Under the pieces are notes generated by a model, which did not search any database, was not told the origin of the DNA, and saw only the letters and a program-made list of their open reading frames with translations. Positions 1 through 13,800 of a stretch of 64,000 nt of DNA are shown one piece after another. Made by a program: the position numbers and the translations under genes. The number at the start of each line of letters is the position of its first letter. Position 1 is the stretch's first letter. This stretch comes from Phytoseiulus persimilis (Eukaryota; Arthropoda; Arachnida; Mesostigmata; Phytoseiidae), in assembly GCA_037576195.1 (NCBI GenBank), contig CM075101.1:16244001-16308000 (forward strand), in the 5' to 3' direction.

Positions 1-3000
1 GTGGATGACGCGGTCGCTCGAGCGGGATCCCTCTCACGCCGGCAGCGGCACTCACCACATCGTCTTCCACACCAGCATCTCCGGCGAGTCCCCACACCGC
101 GATTCTTGCCCGATTCAGCCTGGAACCTCTAGTGCGGACGAAGCACCCGCAGATAATTCGTCTATGTTCCGATTGCTAGACCAGCAGCCGAGATTTGTTG
201 GATTGATCGTCCCGATCCCCCTTAGAGCCGGTCTGCGGTCGATTTAGGCACTTTCAGAAGGATTGGATTTGTTTTTTCCGAGGCGGCGTTCCCGCGAGAA
301 GAGCTCCTCCTCCTGGCGATGGGTGAGACAGCGAGAAAGAAAAAGGGGGAAAAAGGCTGAACAAAGGAAGCAGTCGCATTCACCCGGTCGGCTTGCTCGC
401 AATGAATCAATATATCATCGCGTTATCGATCGTGCTGAAGACGAATCCTACTCAAAGAGTCTCCAAAGGTGTTTTTCTCGTGGGTTTTGTCCTCCTTCCG
501 ATTCTTCCTCCCGTATTGTTGGTCCGTTTGGATGCCGTTGTTGTGTTTGTTCGAACGTCCGTCTGTCGCCCGCTCCGACTCTGCCGTTGAAGATAATCAC
601 AATAATTCCTCGATGCGGTAGAAGACGTCGAGCGGGCGTCGTACGCGGGCTTCGTCCGCAAAAGACGACAGAAAACCACGCCTAACGGATTCAAGCCCGG
701 CGAAGCTGAGATCGAGCTGAGAAGTGGATTCGCGCGCAATCGCGGACGCTCCTGAAAGAAAGACACAGAAAAGATCCAGAACAACAGCGATGGAACTTGA
801 GTGAGGGAAATTATAATTCGAAAACGCTCGGAGGCTCAGCAATCGCTCAAGCAAGCATTTAAAAAGTCGACGAGCCGCGTTCGGTCGATGAACGTCCGGA
901 AAACAGAGCCGAACTCCGGGCGGCGCACCGCGAACCTGCTGGAAACTTCCTCAATTGGTTCCTGACCGAACCGGGAACGGACTGATGCGTTCGCTGATGA
1001 TCCTCGCGAGCTCGATCCATTCATTGGGAGTCATGGAGCGGGGCAGATCCCATCGAATTCAAACGATGCAACGTCGAGTTTTCTGCTCATTCGGCGAGCA
1101 CCTGGCGCTAGACGGCCGAGCGCGGCAAAAAACAATGGCAACTCTTGAAGCACACGTCTCTCTTCGTACTTTCGTGCGAGGAATACTCTCCTTGAATTCA
1201 CGGAATATCGAATTCCTCGGCATCGATGGAATCTTCGATGAAGAATCCATGATCGGAGAATCATATGTTCATAGATTGGTTATTCGAAGCGTCATTAGCA
1301 CGTTTATCAAGTGGTCACGACTCTGCGAGGCGGTACGCGCACGCCAGCGTCAACAATGAAGAAGGAAAACCGGGTGAGCTGCATTGTCACGGGACGGCGC
1401 GAATTTCATTTTGACTTCATCCGAACAATGGCCTCTGTTTCCTTCCGGAGTTTTCATTACTGTTCTCGTCTAGTTCAGCCCGAGCTGTCTGGTTCTGTAC
1501 GCCGGCGCCTCGGTTTCGTCTCCGGTTCGCAGCTCATTGTAGTTTTGCTTGGTTCCCTTTGATAGATGCAGTAGTTGCAGCTGACGATCTGGTGGCGTTC
1601 CAATCGAACTGGTCCGCACCGCGTTTGCATAAGTGGCTTGCGTGGTCGACCTTCTCTTCCCCGACCGTTGGCCTCTGTTGGAGAGCTGGAAATCAGAGAG
1701 CGGAATATCGACGTGCATACGAAGGATGTTCCGCAAGTTCAGGATCGTCGAACTTGAAAACCCCTTTCCTGATTCACCGCGCGAGAGGTTTGCCAATGAT
1801 CTCTTGGGTGATCTCGGTTTTGAAGAGATCGACTCCCTCGGTTTTCTGGCGCTCTTCGTCAGCTGGTTGTGACTTCGGTGACAGAGTGTCGAAGCGTGAG
1901 AGAACCACGAATTCACCCATTATGGCGAGGGCGCCGAGTCCTCCGTCCAAAAAAGATTACCGCTATCCCACACTGGGAAGGACACAACGCTAACTGGCAA
2001 CGGTGAGAACCGAACACCAAAACAAATCCAAACCTGTTCGGATGAGATCATAGATTCAGAAGCAGCTTCGCAACAGATCCCAGCGGCGCGATAATAGACG
2101 AGAACCAATGGAAGTTTCCTGTGAAAAAAAAATCAGAGAAACCCGCGACAAACGCAGGAATATAATTTCACTTATCTGACGTACATCAAGCGGGATCTTT
2201 GTTTTGGTTTCGGCGGCGGTGATGGCCCACATTTCAGGAAATATATCTTCGGAGGGCGTCGACTTGATTACCCTTGTTTTTAGACGGAATTCGCCCTCCG
2301 TTTGACTCCCATTTGCGCTCGGAGAGATTGAACATACTTTCCGATCGAATGTTTTGAGCCCTATCCCAAGGTGTGAAGGTTGATCTTGGCGAGTTACATC
2401 AGAGAGGGGAGGCAGGCGAAGTTGAGGCGGTCGTCTAACTAATGATAATATCCTAAAGATCAACTGGCTTGTAATTCTGTTAAGTAATGTGATCCGGGTG
2501 AGCGAACCATTGGTTATCCGCGCCATCAGGAATGCGACTATTTTGACGCGGAAAAATCGAGCATCCATCGAATTCACTCATGACCGGTCGTGTCCGTATT
2601 ACAGACATGTCGAAGAAAAAAAGAAGAAAAATACACAGAAAACAGCGGTTTTCGGAACGAATATCGCGTTGCTTCAGTTGCTTCAATCCAATTCAGCGCG
2701 ATGATTTTGCGTTGTTGAGGCATCGAAGGATGTGTGTACTCCTTGACGCTTAATTCTTTTTCTCATGTTCTCCTTCCCATTCAACCGCTAATAACGGCCA
2801 TGATCAGCCTGTTTGTCGATGGACTCTCATTGCGTGGCGTTGGACGCCAATGAAGCTTTCCAAGTCATTAGATGATAGTTCTTTCACTGTCAGAAAGAAA
2901 ACGGGGGTCAATGGGAGAACGACGACCTTCCATCCAAGAGCCGATTGCCCGATCCTGACTTATGGTCTTCGTGGAAACTCGCCCCCAGCAAGGCGATCAG

Positions 3001-6000
3001 CGTCCTTCTTCGAATCGCTTGGCCCTCGCCTCCTGAGTGTGGTTTCGTTCTTGAGATCCGACAGAGAGCGAACGGCAATATCTAAAGAAGTGAGACCTTA
3101 CCGTTTTCCACAACAAGGGAAACGTCCTGCGATAAATGCCGAGTCCGGTGGAATCCCCCCTCGGTGGTCGCTTGGGAGCCCAACTCTGATTGAATGAGTG
3201 GATAATCAATGGAATGTCCAAGAAAATCAGCGAGTCACTTCGATTCCGAAGGCGCAGATTCCGAAATTCGAGGGCGAATGATGCCAGCTATTCTCATCCC
3301 CTCATTGGCCATAGGGTCAGACGCATCACGCCCCTCTGGTTGACCATGATACAGTTTTATTATTTTTTTTTCTCTCGTCCATCGGTCGTGACGCTGTTGT
3401 TCCGCTTTTCTGACAAACCAATTTATCTAAATTTCACTGACAGCGCGTACCCATCCGCAGCTGCGCCGTACGCTGGCGCAGAAGAGAGGAAACCTATGGA
3501 ATAAGTCCATATACGCGACCGGCCCACTTGACATAAGCGTTTTCGGCTGCAGAGTTATTTTTTTCTTGTTCTTTCGGCGCTGGCAGCGTCGGCAGAAGCA
3601 GCGAAAGCTTCAGGGCTTCGGGAGCCGTCCGACCCGAGAGCCTCAAGAACAGAAGTTTCACTGAGCCCTGTACAGAAAAAGCAGAAGAACACACCGCCAG
3701 CAAAACGCATCGACTGTGTTCACAGGAAGTTTTCGCAGATAACTTTTCGACTGGCCCATCGATTGATCTGTAAGTGTCAATTAGCTTGATTTCAATCGTT
3801 CAGAGTGGTTTGGTCCATTGCTCGTCTCAGGCAAAGTGATAAGACGTTGCGAGGAACAATGTTTGGTGATCTTTTTCACACAAGAATAACCTTTGGTGTG
3901 ATTGTCGTTGCGAAAGACAACCACGAGCTACAGCAGTTCATCGTATTGTTGTTCCTCCGAGAATGAAGCGTCGCCTTCTGCTGCTTATTCTTCTGGGAAT
4001 CTCACAGGGCTCTAGTTCAGATCATGAATTCGAAATAGAATCAGTTCTCACTCTCGTTGTGTTGGCCGTGCGACACAGCTTTTCTAGGGATTTGCGCTGG
4101 GCGGCCTTAGCGCTTGTCGTTTGTTCCGCTGCGAACAACACCGTGAACGTCCCTGCAAGCTATACGTTGTGCTCGATGCGAATTGGATGGGGAAACTATT
4201 GTGCCAACGATCAATCGTTCTTCCTCAATGATTCCTAAGGGATTCGCTGACCTACGAAGGCTACCCAATTCGGCTCTCGGTGTAGAGTAATTTGAAATGT
4301 GAGAGTCGACTGCGGAGCGTGTGCGGTGTCAGCATATTCTCCTGGTTCGAGCGAACGGTTGGACAGCAGCGATCGTAGAAACTTCCGATTGAACGCGTTT
4401 GTGTCCTTCCTCATCGACTTTTCTCGGGCGAACAACAAATGGAGAATAGCGTGAAAATCACAGCCCGCGTTTCGGCTCTCGCGATTCCCATTCGCGTAGC
4501 GCTCTCTTCTCAGTGAGCCGCACACTTTTCTTCAAAGATCTCTCTTCTCCCGATTCCCGCGCTCCATAACGGAATCGAGCCTCAGGGATTCGTCCATGAG
4601 AGCCCCCACAGTGCCGATCATCGAGTGGCGACACGAGACATGAGATTGCGAACGTACGTCGCGAGAGCTGAACGAGACCTTGCGTTCCGAGAGCGGCACC
4701 CTCATCTCGAGAACGCTTGAAGTCTCGGACAGGAGATCGAATTTCACTGGAATTCATTCGCTCGTCAAAAGTCGACCGGAAGAACCAGTTTTCAGCTCAT
4801 CCAACTTCCTCCTTCCTCCGCAATGATCGAAAAAGAAATGGTCGTATTGAGCAACTTTACCTGCGGTTGCGGCGAATCGAACCCCGTGTTTTCCACCGCT
4901 GATGTACTGTTCAGTTTTCGTTACAAGAATGATTTTTTATCCCTGAAAATTCTCATTTCCACATTCACGCTCTCATTCGCTTGACGTCTGTCGATTTGGA
5001 AATTACGGTTTCCGTTCAGATGCATCCATTCCAACGATTGAAAACCCTCATTCCGGGTTCGGGTGCCCTGGTTGAACGCATGAGCCCTGCCGGCTTCGAG
5101 ACCAGTATGACCCGAACAGTGTACAATGTACAGTGACCCAGGCCGAGAGTCTCTGATGCTCAAATCCACGATTCGACCGGATTTCGTTTCCGCCGCTGCC
5201 CGAAGTTGTCGGATCGCTCCTATAATTCAACAGCTAATCATTCAGGGCTCGTAGTTTGAAACCAGTTTAGCAGCTGACTATTCCACCGCATAAGAACGCT
5301 CCACTTTCACCTGGCCTGTTACCGTTCCATGGACGATTCTAATGAGGAAGCTCACAGCCGCTAGTATAACAGCTAGTTCCACTACGTGATGCTGCGTTTA
5401 ATCCCCACCCGAATGAGTCCCATGTAATTGCGATCATTCCGGGATTGCGCTTCCGAGTCGGGAAAACAATCGACATGGGCAGGACACGAGACAAAGTGCG
5501 TGCAACGAGGAAAAGTAATGAAATCGGCACCGTCCGAAGCTGAGTGCCCAGTTGTTCCTCGTAACATCTCCGTCACGAAGCAAAAGGTGCCCTGAGCGGA
5601 ATAATGGGAGGACGAACGATTTTCTTCAGATGAAAGAGTTCAAACGAGGCTTTGTGACGGGACAATTCGGTCCTGCTGGAGCCGCTGAGCCCCGAGAAGA
5701 TCTGGCAGGTCTCCACTGCTGAACATTTGATTGCTGCCACGCCACCACAAATGTCGTCCATTACGATGGATCGGCTCAGCGCAAACATCGGTGATTGGCA
5801 ATGCACAAACGAACAATTAGAACGCCGATTTTCCCCACTGCACGTAGAGAGCTGAGCGGAGCGGATTGTTCTCTTGTCGCAAAACACACACAACCAGCCA
5901 CCGAAGAGGTCATAATTACTGGCTAGGAGAAGAACATCGAAAGACAAACCGACCGACCGACAGACGTCACTCCGCTCGAATCGTGATCTTACGCCGAACG

Positions 6001-7887
6001 CGATTATTCAAATCATATCGATTTTTACATCTGGACTCGGCATGCCGCATGACCACGAGCGGGAGTGCAAAGTCCAAGTCATGATCGTAAGGCTGCCGTT
6101 GGTCTGGCTGACCAACTATTCTCTGATCGCTTGGCTCGACTTATCCAATTCAAACGAATGAAGAATCCATCAATAATGCAACGTAGCTGTCGTTGCATTC
6201 GATTCCGACGGAGAACTCACGCGCCTCACGACTACGAGCAAAGTCGAGTCCAGCAGTGAGCCATCATTTACCTCAAATCGCGGGCACGAAGACTTTCCAC
6301 GCCGTGAGCGCGGGTGGACGCGATGGAATCGAGCGTGTTCCGGGAATTCACTGCATTCAGAAGAACAGAGAAGCTCCAGAGTCGAGTTTCCGAAAGAGCT
6401 TCACCTGTTCCCTCGAGAGCGTGGGCACGGGACCGATTCGCTCAGCCCGACCATAAGCGCATCCGACCACATTTTCATTTGATTCTGTAGAGAGAAGTGG
6501 GAGACGGTGCTCCCCAAGTACCCCATACAGGATAATTTTTGGAGAGCCATGAATATATTGTTCGAGTCTTTCTTGTAAGTCGTGATCTAAATGACCATGA
6601 GCCGCACCTGTTCGTCGACGTCGTTGCATCGAACGAGTACGAATCTGTCCAATAGGGAGAGGAATGTCACATTCTTGCGCGTCTACGATTGGAAATACGC
6701 AGTATATTGGAGTCGGTAAAAACGCAATTATCTTGGGAAGCACGATAGCTGACGGCCTCTCTATGGTTGCGTCCGAACCCGGACCTCTTGTTTCATCGAA
6801 TCCACCTCGCCTCGAGGTTCCTGGGTCCAGTGATCCCGATTGGTAATGAAGGAGCTCTCGGATGCGAAAATGGGAAGGAGGAGAATATGCTTTTCAGGAG
6901 GTGAATACTTCCGCATAGCACTCTACGCCATTGAACTCTCCTCCTGGCGATCAGTTCCATCTGTTTTTATCAATTCCTCCGACGCTTCGTTGGGAAATTT
7001 GGGCTCATGCTCCAAACCTCTTTTCCTTGTCGGAAAAAACGGACGGCATCTCACTAGCGGACCAGGTTCAGACCCGATATTGGAAACGATACTCAGCGTA
7101 CACTCTTCGTCCCGAACCCCAAGATGAACGAACCGGCTTTGGCTTTGAGAGCGGTTGAGAGCTGGCTTGTCAAAATCACTGCGGATTGAGTTCTCTCCTC
7201 AGTTTGGCTCGCGACAAGACGATCCGTTCACTGAGAGAACGTTGACTTTCGAACTGCGCTCGAAAGCTTCGGCTCACCGAGCGCGTCTGAGACGCTGATG
7301 GTCGTGCGGATGACGATGATTTGGGTTGGATTAATGCGATAATTGTTTCTTTCGAATATCCTTCCTCCTTTGTCTATCAATCTCTTTTTTTTTTTCATGA
7401 GCATGGATCCCGTGGCCGGTTGTCAGTGAGATGGTCTGTGGCTGTGTTGGAATGTATAGAACAGAAAGCGGTGGAGTATAATTATAAGTGTGCTGTGAAA
7501 TGCCTGAAAAAGCGTCGTGCCGCCATAGCCCCCGCGAATTCTGTTGGTTCTGTTCTTCGTTATTTCGTGGGCGGTTTGACCCGAAAACACGCACCTGGCA
7601 GAGTGAGAACTTCCTGCGAGAGCGATGATGATAAATAACGAATAAAACGATAATCCCTTACTGCGGCCGTCCGCCAGCACTTCTTCCGAAGGTAGAACAA
7701 TGACACTTGCGAACAGAACAATCCCCGAGGTGTTGGTGGCAGTCTTCACCTGGCACGATTCTAGAGCGCGCGGAAACAGCTTCGGGCGTATTGGCACGAA
7801 TCAAATGACGATTCGAGTCGATGGGTCGCGGAGGACCAACGTCGTCGACAGCTTCGTACAGAACAGACACGGCTCAGCACAGTTCCG
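1..7887. other. Region upstream of CLASP without a recognised gene
   Basis: No open frame here resembles a protein family I know, on either strand. I looked for the CLASP TOG1 domain, which should lie 5' of the exons starting at 7888, and did not find it. The longest open frames (about 140 codons near 263-685 and 1559-1993) overlap other frames, show no domain pattern and are not flanked by paired splice sites that I trust. The stretch may be 5' intron and untranslated sequence of CLASP, or true intergenic DNA. Homopolymer T tracts occur near 3360 and 7387. Confidence 0.5.
56..78 (-). other. Possible 5' coding exon running off the left edge
   Basis: On the - strand an ATG at 78-76 in a fair context opens a short frame reading MLVWKTMW. 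It ends at a good splice donor (exon end at 56, then GTGAGT). This would be the start of a gene reading leftwards out of the window. The piece is only 23 bases and I recognise no protein, so it may be chance. Confidence 0.15.
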
Positions 7888-10800
7888 ATGTTTTCTGCTT
7901 CGAACACGTGCAGGCGGTTATACGTGACTAACGACGTCGGAATTCGACGCTTTTCAGGCATTCCTGTCCCTCTGGATCGACAGTGGAGAGGAAACCGAGC
8001 AACGTCAGCGCCTCCCGTCAAGCGGCACGGGATCCCGTTAGCGAAACCCGTACACTCTTTAAGCAACCGTGAGTATCCCTCGTTCGTATTCGAGGTGGAG
8101 GTCGAAACTGATCAACCTGGGCGGTCAGGGTTGTCCCTTGTGCGCTTCCTCGATAGACCTGCATCCACAGAGATGGATCGTAACAAAACCTGAGCATCGC
8201 AATCCAGTCGTCTGAACTAGGCTCTGCACACCTTTCTTCCACATCTCTTCTCAACGTCTGATGTTGTTTTCAGGCACACCACCAAATCACACCAACGGGG
8301 CCGGTGGAGGACCAATGGTGGCTGGCAGTGTCGACGAGCAGGTGTTTCTCCAGGCCTTCGAAGAGAACACCCCACACCTTCAGCTGCACTCGTCAAGGGA
8401 TCTCGACATGTACTTGACTCAGGTGCGTGCTTGATTCAGAGATATGTTCAATAGTTACGCACCGCGGGGTGCTCTTCACGAATGACTCTCGCTCTCGTTG
8501 AGACCCCCGCTGAACAAAACCGACGAACTACGTGAACGGTTGGATTGGATCAGGCGAACATGTTCAGCTTGTTTCCGTGGATGGTTCACTTCTGATGTCC
8601 CCCCTCTCGATTGCAGGTGCGCACAGCTCTCGGCAACCCTGATGTTGAGTGGGAAAAGCGTATGGTCATATTGAAAACTCTCCGAGGTGAGTGGTATCAG
8701 GGAGACGAAGTGGAGTCTCTAGAGGAGTCCGTTGTATCTTGTTCCGAAATCGGAGCACAAACATTCTTGCGAAACGCTAGCACAAGAGCCTGGATGATAT
8801 TCCGATCTCCCCGACTCGGTGTTTGTCCTGGAATTTTGCATGATGAATTTTACCCACAACGGCCGAACACTTGGCCGTGCAGGAGCTGCAGTATCATGCT
8901 GTGAAATAGAACACCGATTTGACCCCTGCAGGCGCCTGCGATAATTTGACTCGGGGCAGAGTGATTATTTCCCCCTTCACTTTTTCTGTTTGTTGCGATG
9001 GGGTCAAGCACGATGATTCTCAAACCCAATGACGCTTTATTTACACAACGTCGACCACCACAGGCGTCGTACGGTCTGGCGGAGCGATGTATGAGGAATT
9101 TTTCGCGGCGCTACGCCTTCTGGAGATCCCGTTCCAGACGTCGGTTCGCGACCTGCGATCCCAGATTGTCCGGGAAGCCTGTATCACAATTGCGTAAGTA
9201 CTTCTGAAGATTCAGAGTTGCGAACGAGGCATCCCCGTTGAAGACAAGGGCTCCGCCTCTAGAGCGTCGGTCCTCGCTTTACCTCCGAACTCCCCTGTCA
9301 TCTGGGCGAGCTGAAAACCCATACATCTTCAGATACTATAGATATCAGAAACTAATCGATCCATCGTCGACTGTACCGCGCGTCGGAATGCTTTGATGAC
9401 ATGAGAGGAGCTCAGATAATGGATGTCCGTCGAGTATTCCTGACGGAAAGCGGAGTTTGGCCTGAAACGAACTTCATTTCAGATATCTTTGCCGCGAATT
9501 GGGACGTCGCGTGGATCACTTTTGCGAAATTTTACTGCCGGCGTTGATCCAGCTGATTGGTTCTGCCGCAAAAATTATGTCGTCGTCAGGTGAGAACTAA
9601 TCCCTCGGCATTTTTGATGTATTCAGCGGTGCTTTCGTCTTCTTCTAGGAAGTTTTTGCCAAGCGTATCGTGCGCGCCGCTTTTTGCTTCTCCGGCGCGG
9701 ATGATAGATTCCGGAGGATTTGTTCCCAGCGTCGGTGAACGTCGGCGGGCGAATGTCATGTGTTTAGCCGAAGCGCTTCTAACGATCGGCTGTAATTCCC
9801 ACTTCGCTGAGCCTCCCTTCCACTCAATTCGCCTGGAAAGAGCGTCGCTGATGAAACACGCGTAGCCATGAGGGTTTTTGTCATTTTCCCGGATCGATGC
9901 GTTTATTGATTTTCATCATCATCATTCATGATGAACGCGACAAACTTCCGACACCCGGGGAATCGTCATTCAAGGAAAACTAGCGATTCGGATGGGAGTC
10001 CCCCGTGCAGCTCATTTGGGTCAGAAGGACTCCTCACTCTTTACCTCCTTGACCCAACCGGTCGCTCAGGAAACCAGAAACGTGCTGTTGGGGAGTCGCT
10101 TTGTCGTAACCCTTAGGTCTGAGCTCTCCGGAAGTTGTTGAACCGTTGAAGTAAGCCGTCAGTCAGTCGGTCAGTGTCTTCACGTATCCATGTCAGGCTA
10201 CACAATCCCCGTGCTCGTTGAAAAGTATTTTCCCCGAGAATTATTAATGTTTGTATCATCTAGTGCCGAGGTTTGTTGTTTGTTTGCCTACGAGGTCTGC
10301 GTTTCACGTCATCCATCATCTTTAATGACCATGGCAACATTCTTCGAGGGAACAGCAAATTTTCATCACCTTGACGCGAATCATCGAGTATTCATTGCAC
10401 AGACCTTCCGAACTATCCAAACCTTGGATCCCTACTCTACGATAAAGATTTTCGGTGCTGCACATTTTCTCATGGGATCGAGCCGCCTCTTGTTACGGGC
10501 TTCAGCTTGGATGAAATGATCGGAAAAAAAGATCCTCCGCGACAGCTCAACCGACTCCATCCCTCCCGAGAACAGAAACCGGTTTGATACACCCTGAAAT
10601 CCTTCTCATAAGAAACTTTTCATTTCACGGAATTGTTGTTCGATGGAGCTCAATGATGTTTCCGATCGACCTGATTCTTCCAGATGTGGCGTCAGTTTCG
10701 GGTTGACTGGCGGATGCCTTGTCTGGGGGCTTTCATGCCGACCACTCCTTTTTCTGTCTCCGATTCGTTTGACTACTCAATCTCGGGGAAGGATGCTCGG

Positions 10801-13800
10801 AGCATGTCGGTTTCGTCACCGACGGTCGAGAAAATTGTCGAATCAGGGATGGATACCAAGCAATGAAGAGTGTTGGAATCGCTCATTGTTCTCTTCGATA
10901 CTTTTTGTTGGAGAACGATCGATAGGAGGAGTGTGAAGCGCTGAATTTGAACGAAGAGAAAAGCTCCCCCGAAACGACCCCTGCGAATATTGGTGACAAA
11001 CAGTCGCCATGCGTCTGATTCATCGCGCGAGTTTCGGACTTTTCCCGGTTCTGTATCCTCTCGTGGCCGCGCTTCTCGGTTCGGGAGAGTTCGCTCCGTC
11101 GAATTCACCGAGACCGCATTGTCTTCATCCGATCAGGCGGACAATCACATAGAGTGAGATGAAGAAACAATCTCATTGTACAGCGGATCATACGATCATT
11201 CGGTTTGGAAGGCTGACTCGACCGCCTTGAATTTAGTTTTAGAGCTCAAATCTTGGGATGGAAGGTCAGTTGAGATCTGCGGCAAACAATAACGGTTGGC
11301 CCCAGGACGGAGGCAGGTAGCACAGTAGAACTTCTTCCGTCGATCTCAGGACTCGATACGTTTCGATGCTCGGTCGAGAACACATGAGAATCTACAACAC
11401 TGCTACACGACAGCGGCGAAGCACATGAAGTCACTCACAAGTCCAGAATGGATCGTTCCGCCGAATGAACCACTTGATTAACCGGAATGATCCCTATGGA
11501 CGAAATCGCGGAATTCGACACTCGCCTAAAGGAGCGGCTTATTAGAAAATTCGATGCTCGACCAAGCGACGTCCGTCGTGCCTCCCCCCGACGGTTAGGT
11601 GCGGCGGGTGGACACAGCGAGTTCGTTCTCGCGTAGCCTTGGAATTGAATCCTCCTGGGAGGTAGCATAGGAATCGGAATTTATTCTTGATACCGTATGT
11701 AAGGGACTCGGAGTCAGACCAGGTGTCCTGGATTTTGTGGAGGAATCTCACTCTGGGCGGCTTGCAGGAATCACGTGCGTACATTTCATGCTACAACATG
11801 TTCATTCGCCAAAGCTGATACCGCTGATCACCCGAAATCTCACGTCGAAGAACCGCGTAAGTAGTTTCTCCGTTTGAGCATGATTTTTCCTCAATATCTG
11901 TCTCCAGCTCCCGGAGTCTGAAGATATATCTGAGTTCGTTTTAGTCTGTCCTCCAACCACAGTTCAATGATTGCTGAATCGAAACGAGGAATCAATGTCA
12001 AAAACAAATCATGAGAGAAGATACGCTCCTGAGCAAAGAGTGAACGGGAAGGCATCCACCTTTAGACCGCCGTCTTTCTCGAGCACGTGCTCACTGGCAT
12101 GGAATACAAACTGAAGCTTAATGTTTCTTTTTCACTCAGGAAATTCGCCGGTATTGTTGTGAGTTCTTGCATCAACTTCTGCTGATATGGCCCGCCAGTT
12201 CGCTCGAAAAACACATTATAACAATTCAGGACGCCATCAAGAAAGGTCAGTTCTCACGACCTCACGGCAGATGACAGCAGAGTGGACGAAACAGACAGAA
12301 AAACAGACAACATTCAGAAAGCGCAGACATGATCATAGGCTTTTGTGTCTGTTCGTTTCCCCGACCGCCGCATTTGTGCGCGACGCCCGCTACAATCTTA
12401 GTGGAACCATGTGGCCGCGACAAATTTATTGACGAAGAAGAAGGCAATGATTGAGGTACAATCACGGCGGTCACAAAAGCAATCAAATTCGGGTGATGAT
12501 TGTGGAACTGAGCGCGGAGGCGTATTGTGCGATAGCATCGTGAAACTCGAAGTGTACATCACGACGGAATCGACAAAGGGAACGTTGTTTCCAGTGCCGT
12601 ACAGTTGATGGGATCATTTATTAGTTCATTGATCCCGTGTTCACCCATCTATAAACGTAGTTCCCCTCGGGATAGACGGCCTTTACAGAATGAAATAGGG
12701 TCTTGCGGACTATGCTTATGAGAAACATTCCCATTTGTGGTCAGGAATGGCATTCGGCTGAGTTCATGACTGACAGGGATCCGTCTGTCCAAACGTAAAG
12801 TTCTTTCCCTCTTCGTCAAGGTAGATTCTGCATCCCATGCTGGATGCCCTTGTCCCCGATCGAATGTTAGTGATATTTCCGCCGCTACTTTCGAGGCTGC
12901 ACTGATGAAACCACAGAATTAGAAGCTTGGCAATCCTTAGGAGTGGTTTTCATTGAATATTCGTGGGATCTCCACGTTATCACGGTCATGAGGTCACACG
13001 GATTGAACCCGAACGCCAACGGTCTGCTTAGTAGTCTTTTCGGAAGTTTCAGCAGTTTTTTTTTGTTTCATGCTCAATTTGGATGCTGTCCGTCCTAAAT
13101 ATTATACGATACACTCTCCTTTTATTCACTCCCTCGTTCCATACAAGGCCGAGCTAAACAAAGGTACTCTTCGATGACGACCTAGAAGTTCATTCGTGAA
13201 TAAGTTGAGCTGCCCGGTTGCATAGAACGCTGAGTCGCAATCTGCTTCTTCAATGGTTACAAAACAAACGACGATAAAACTGACCGCCGACCGTTAGTCA
13301 CAATGAGCACGGAAACTTGTTCCGGCAACGCGTGCTCGGATGCGATTTTAATACATTTTTCCACCTCCCCAATGAATTTTCGCGGGTGGAACCGATTCCG
13401 TAAGGTGACACACGAACATTCTGAAGTCGGGGAGATAGAATTTGATTTTGATCCGAACGACAACCACAAAGCCGATTTTGTGTAATCGCAACGTAGCGGC
13501 ACAGACCGTTCGGGCCAATCAGGCGGGCGGTCCGATTATCGATATTTCAGTTGTTTTCGGGCTTAGGAACCGAGAAATTTCGGGAACCAGGGTCGTCAGG
13601 TCGTACCGAGGTAGAAACGAGTGTACATTATCATTAGTGAGCGAACGAATACAAAGCCTAGGGTGAGCTCTGTGTGGATCATTTCAGGCATTTCGGACGC
13701 AGACTCGGAGGCTCGAAGTCAGGCCCGAAAAGCATTCTGGGGTTTCGCTGATCATTTTCCGAAGGAAGCAGACAGACTTCTATTGTCACTGGACGTTGCC

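Noticed and set aside
4866..4905. Reverse-strand GGTTCGATTC resembling a tRNA T-loop
   Set aside because: The flanking bases do not form the five-base T-stem and no anticodon arm or acceptor stem could be placed.
10684..10866. Sixty-codon frame starting right after a CAG in a CLASP intron
   Set aside because: It has no matching donor, no codon bias and no similarity; the CLASP frame passes from 9589 to 11768 without it.
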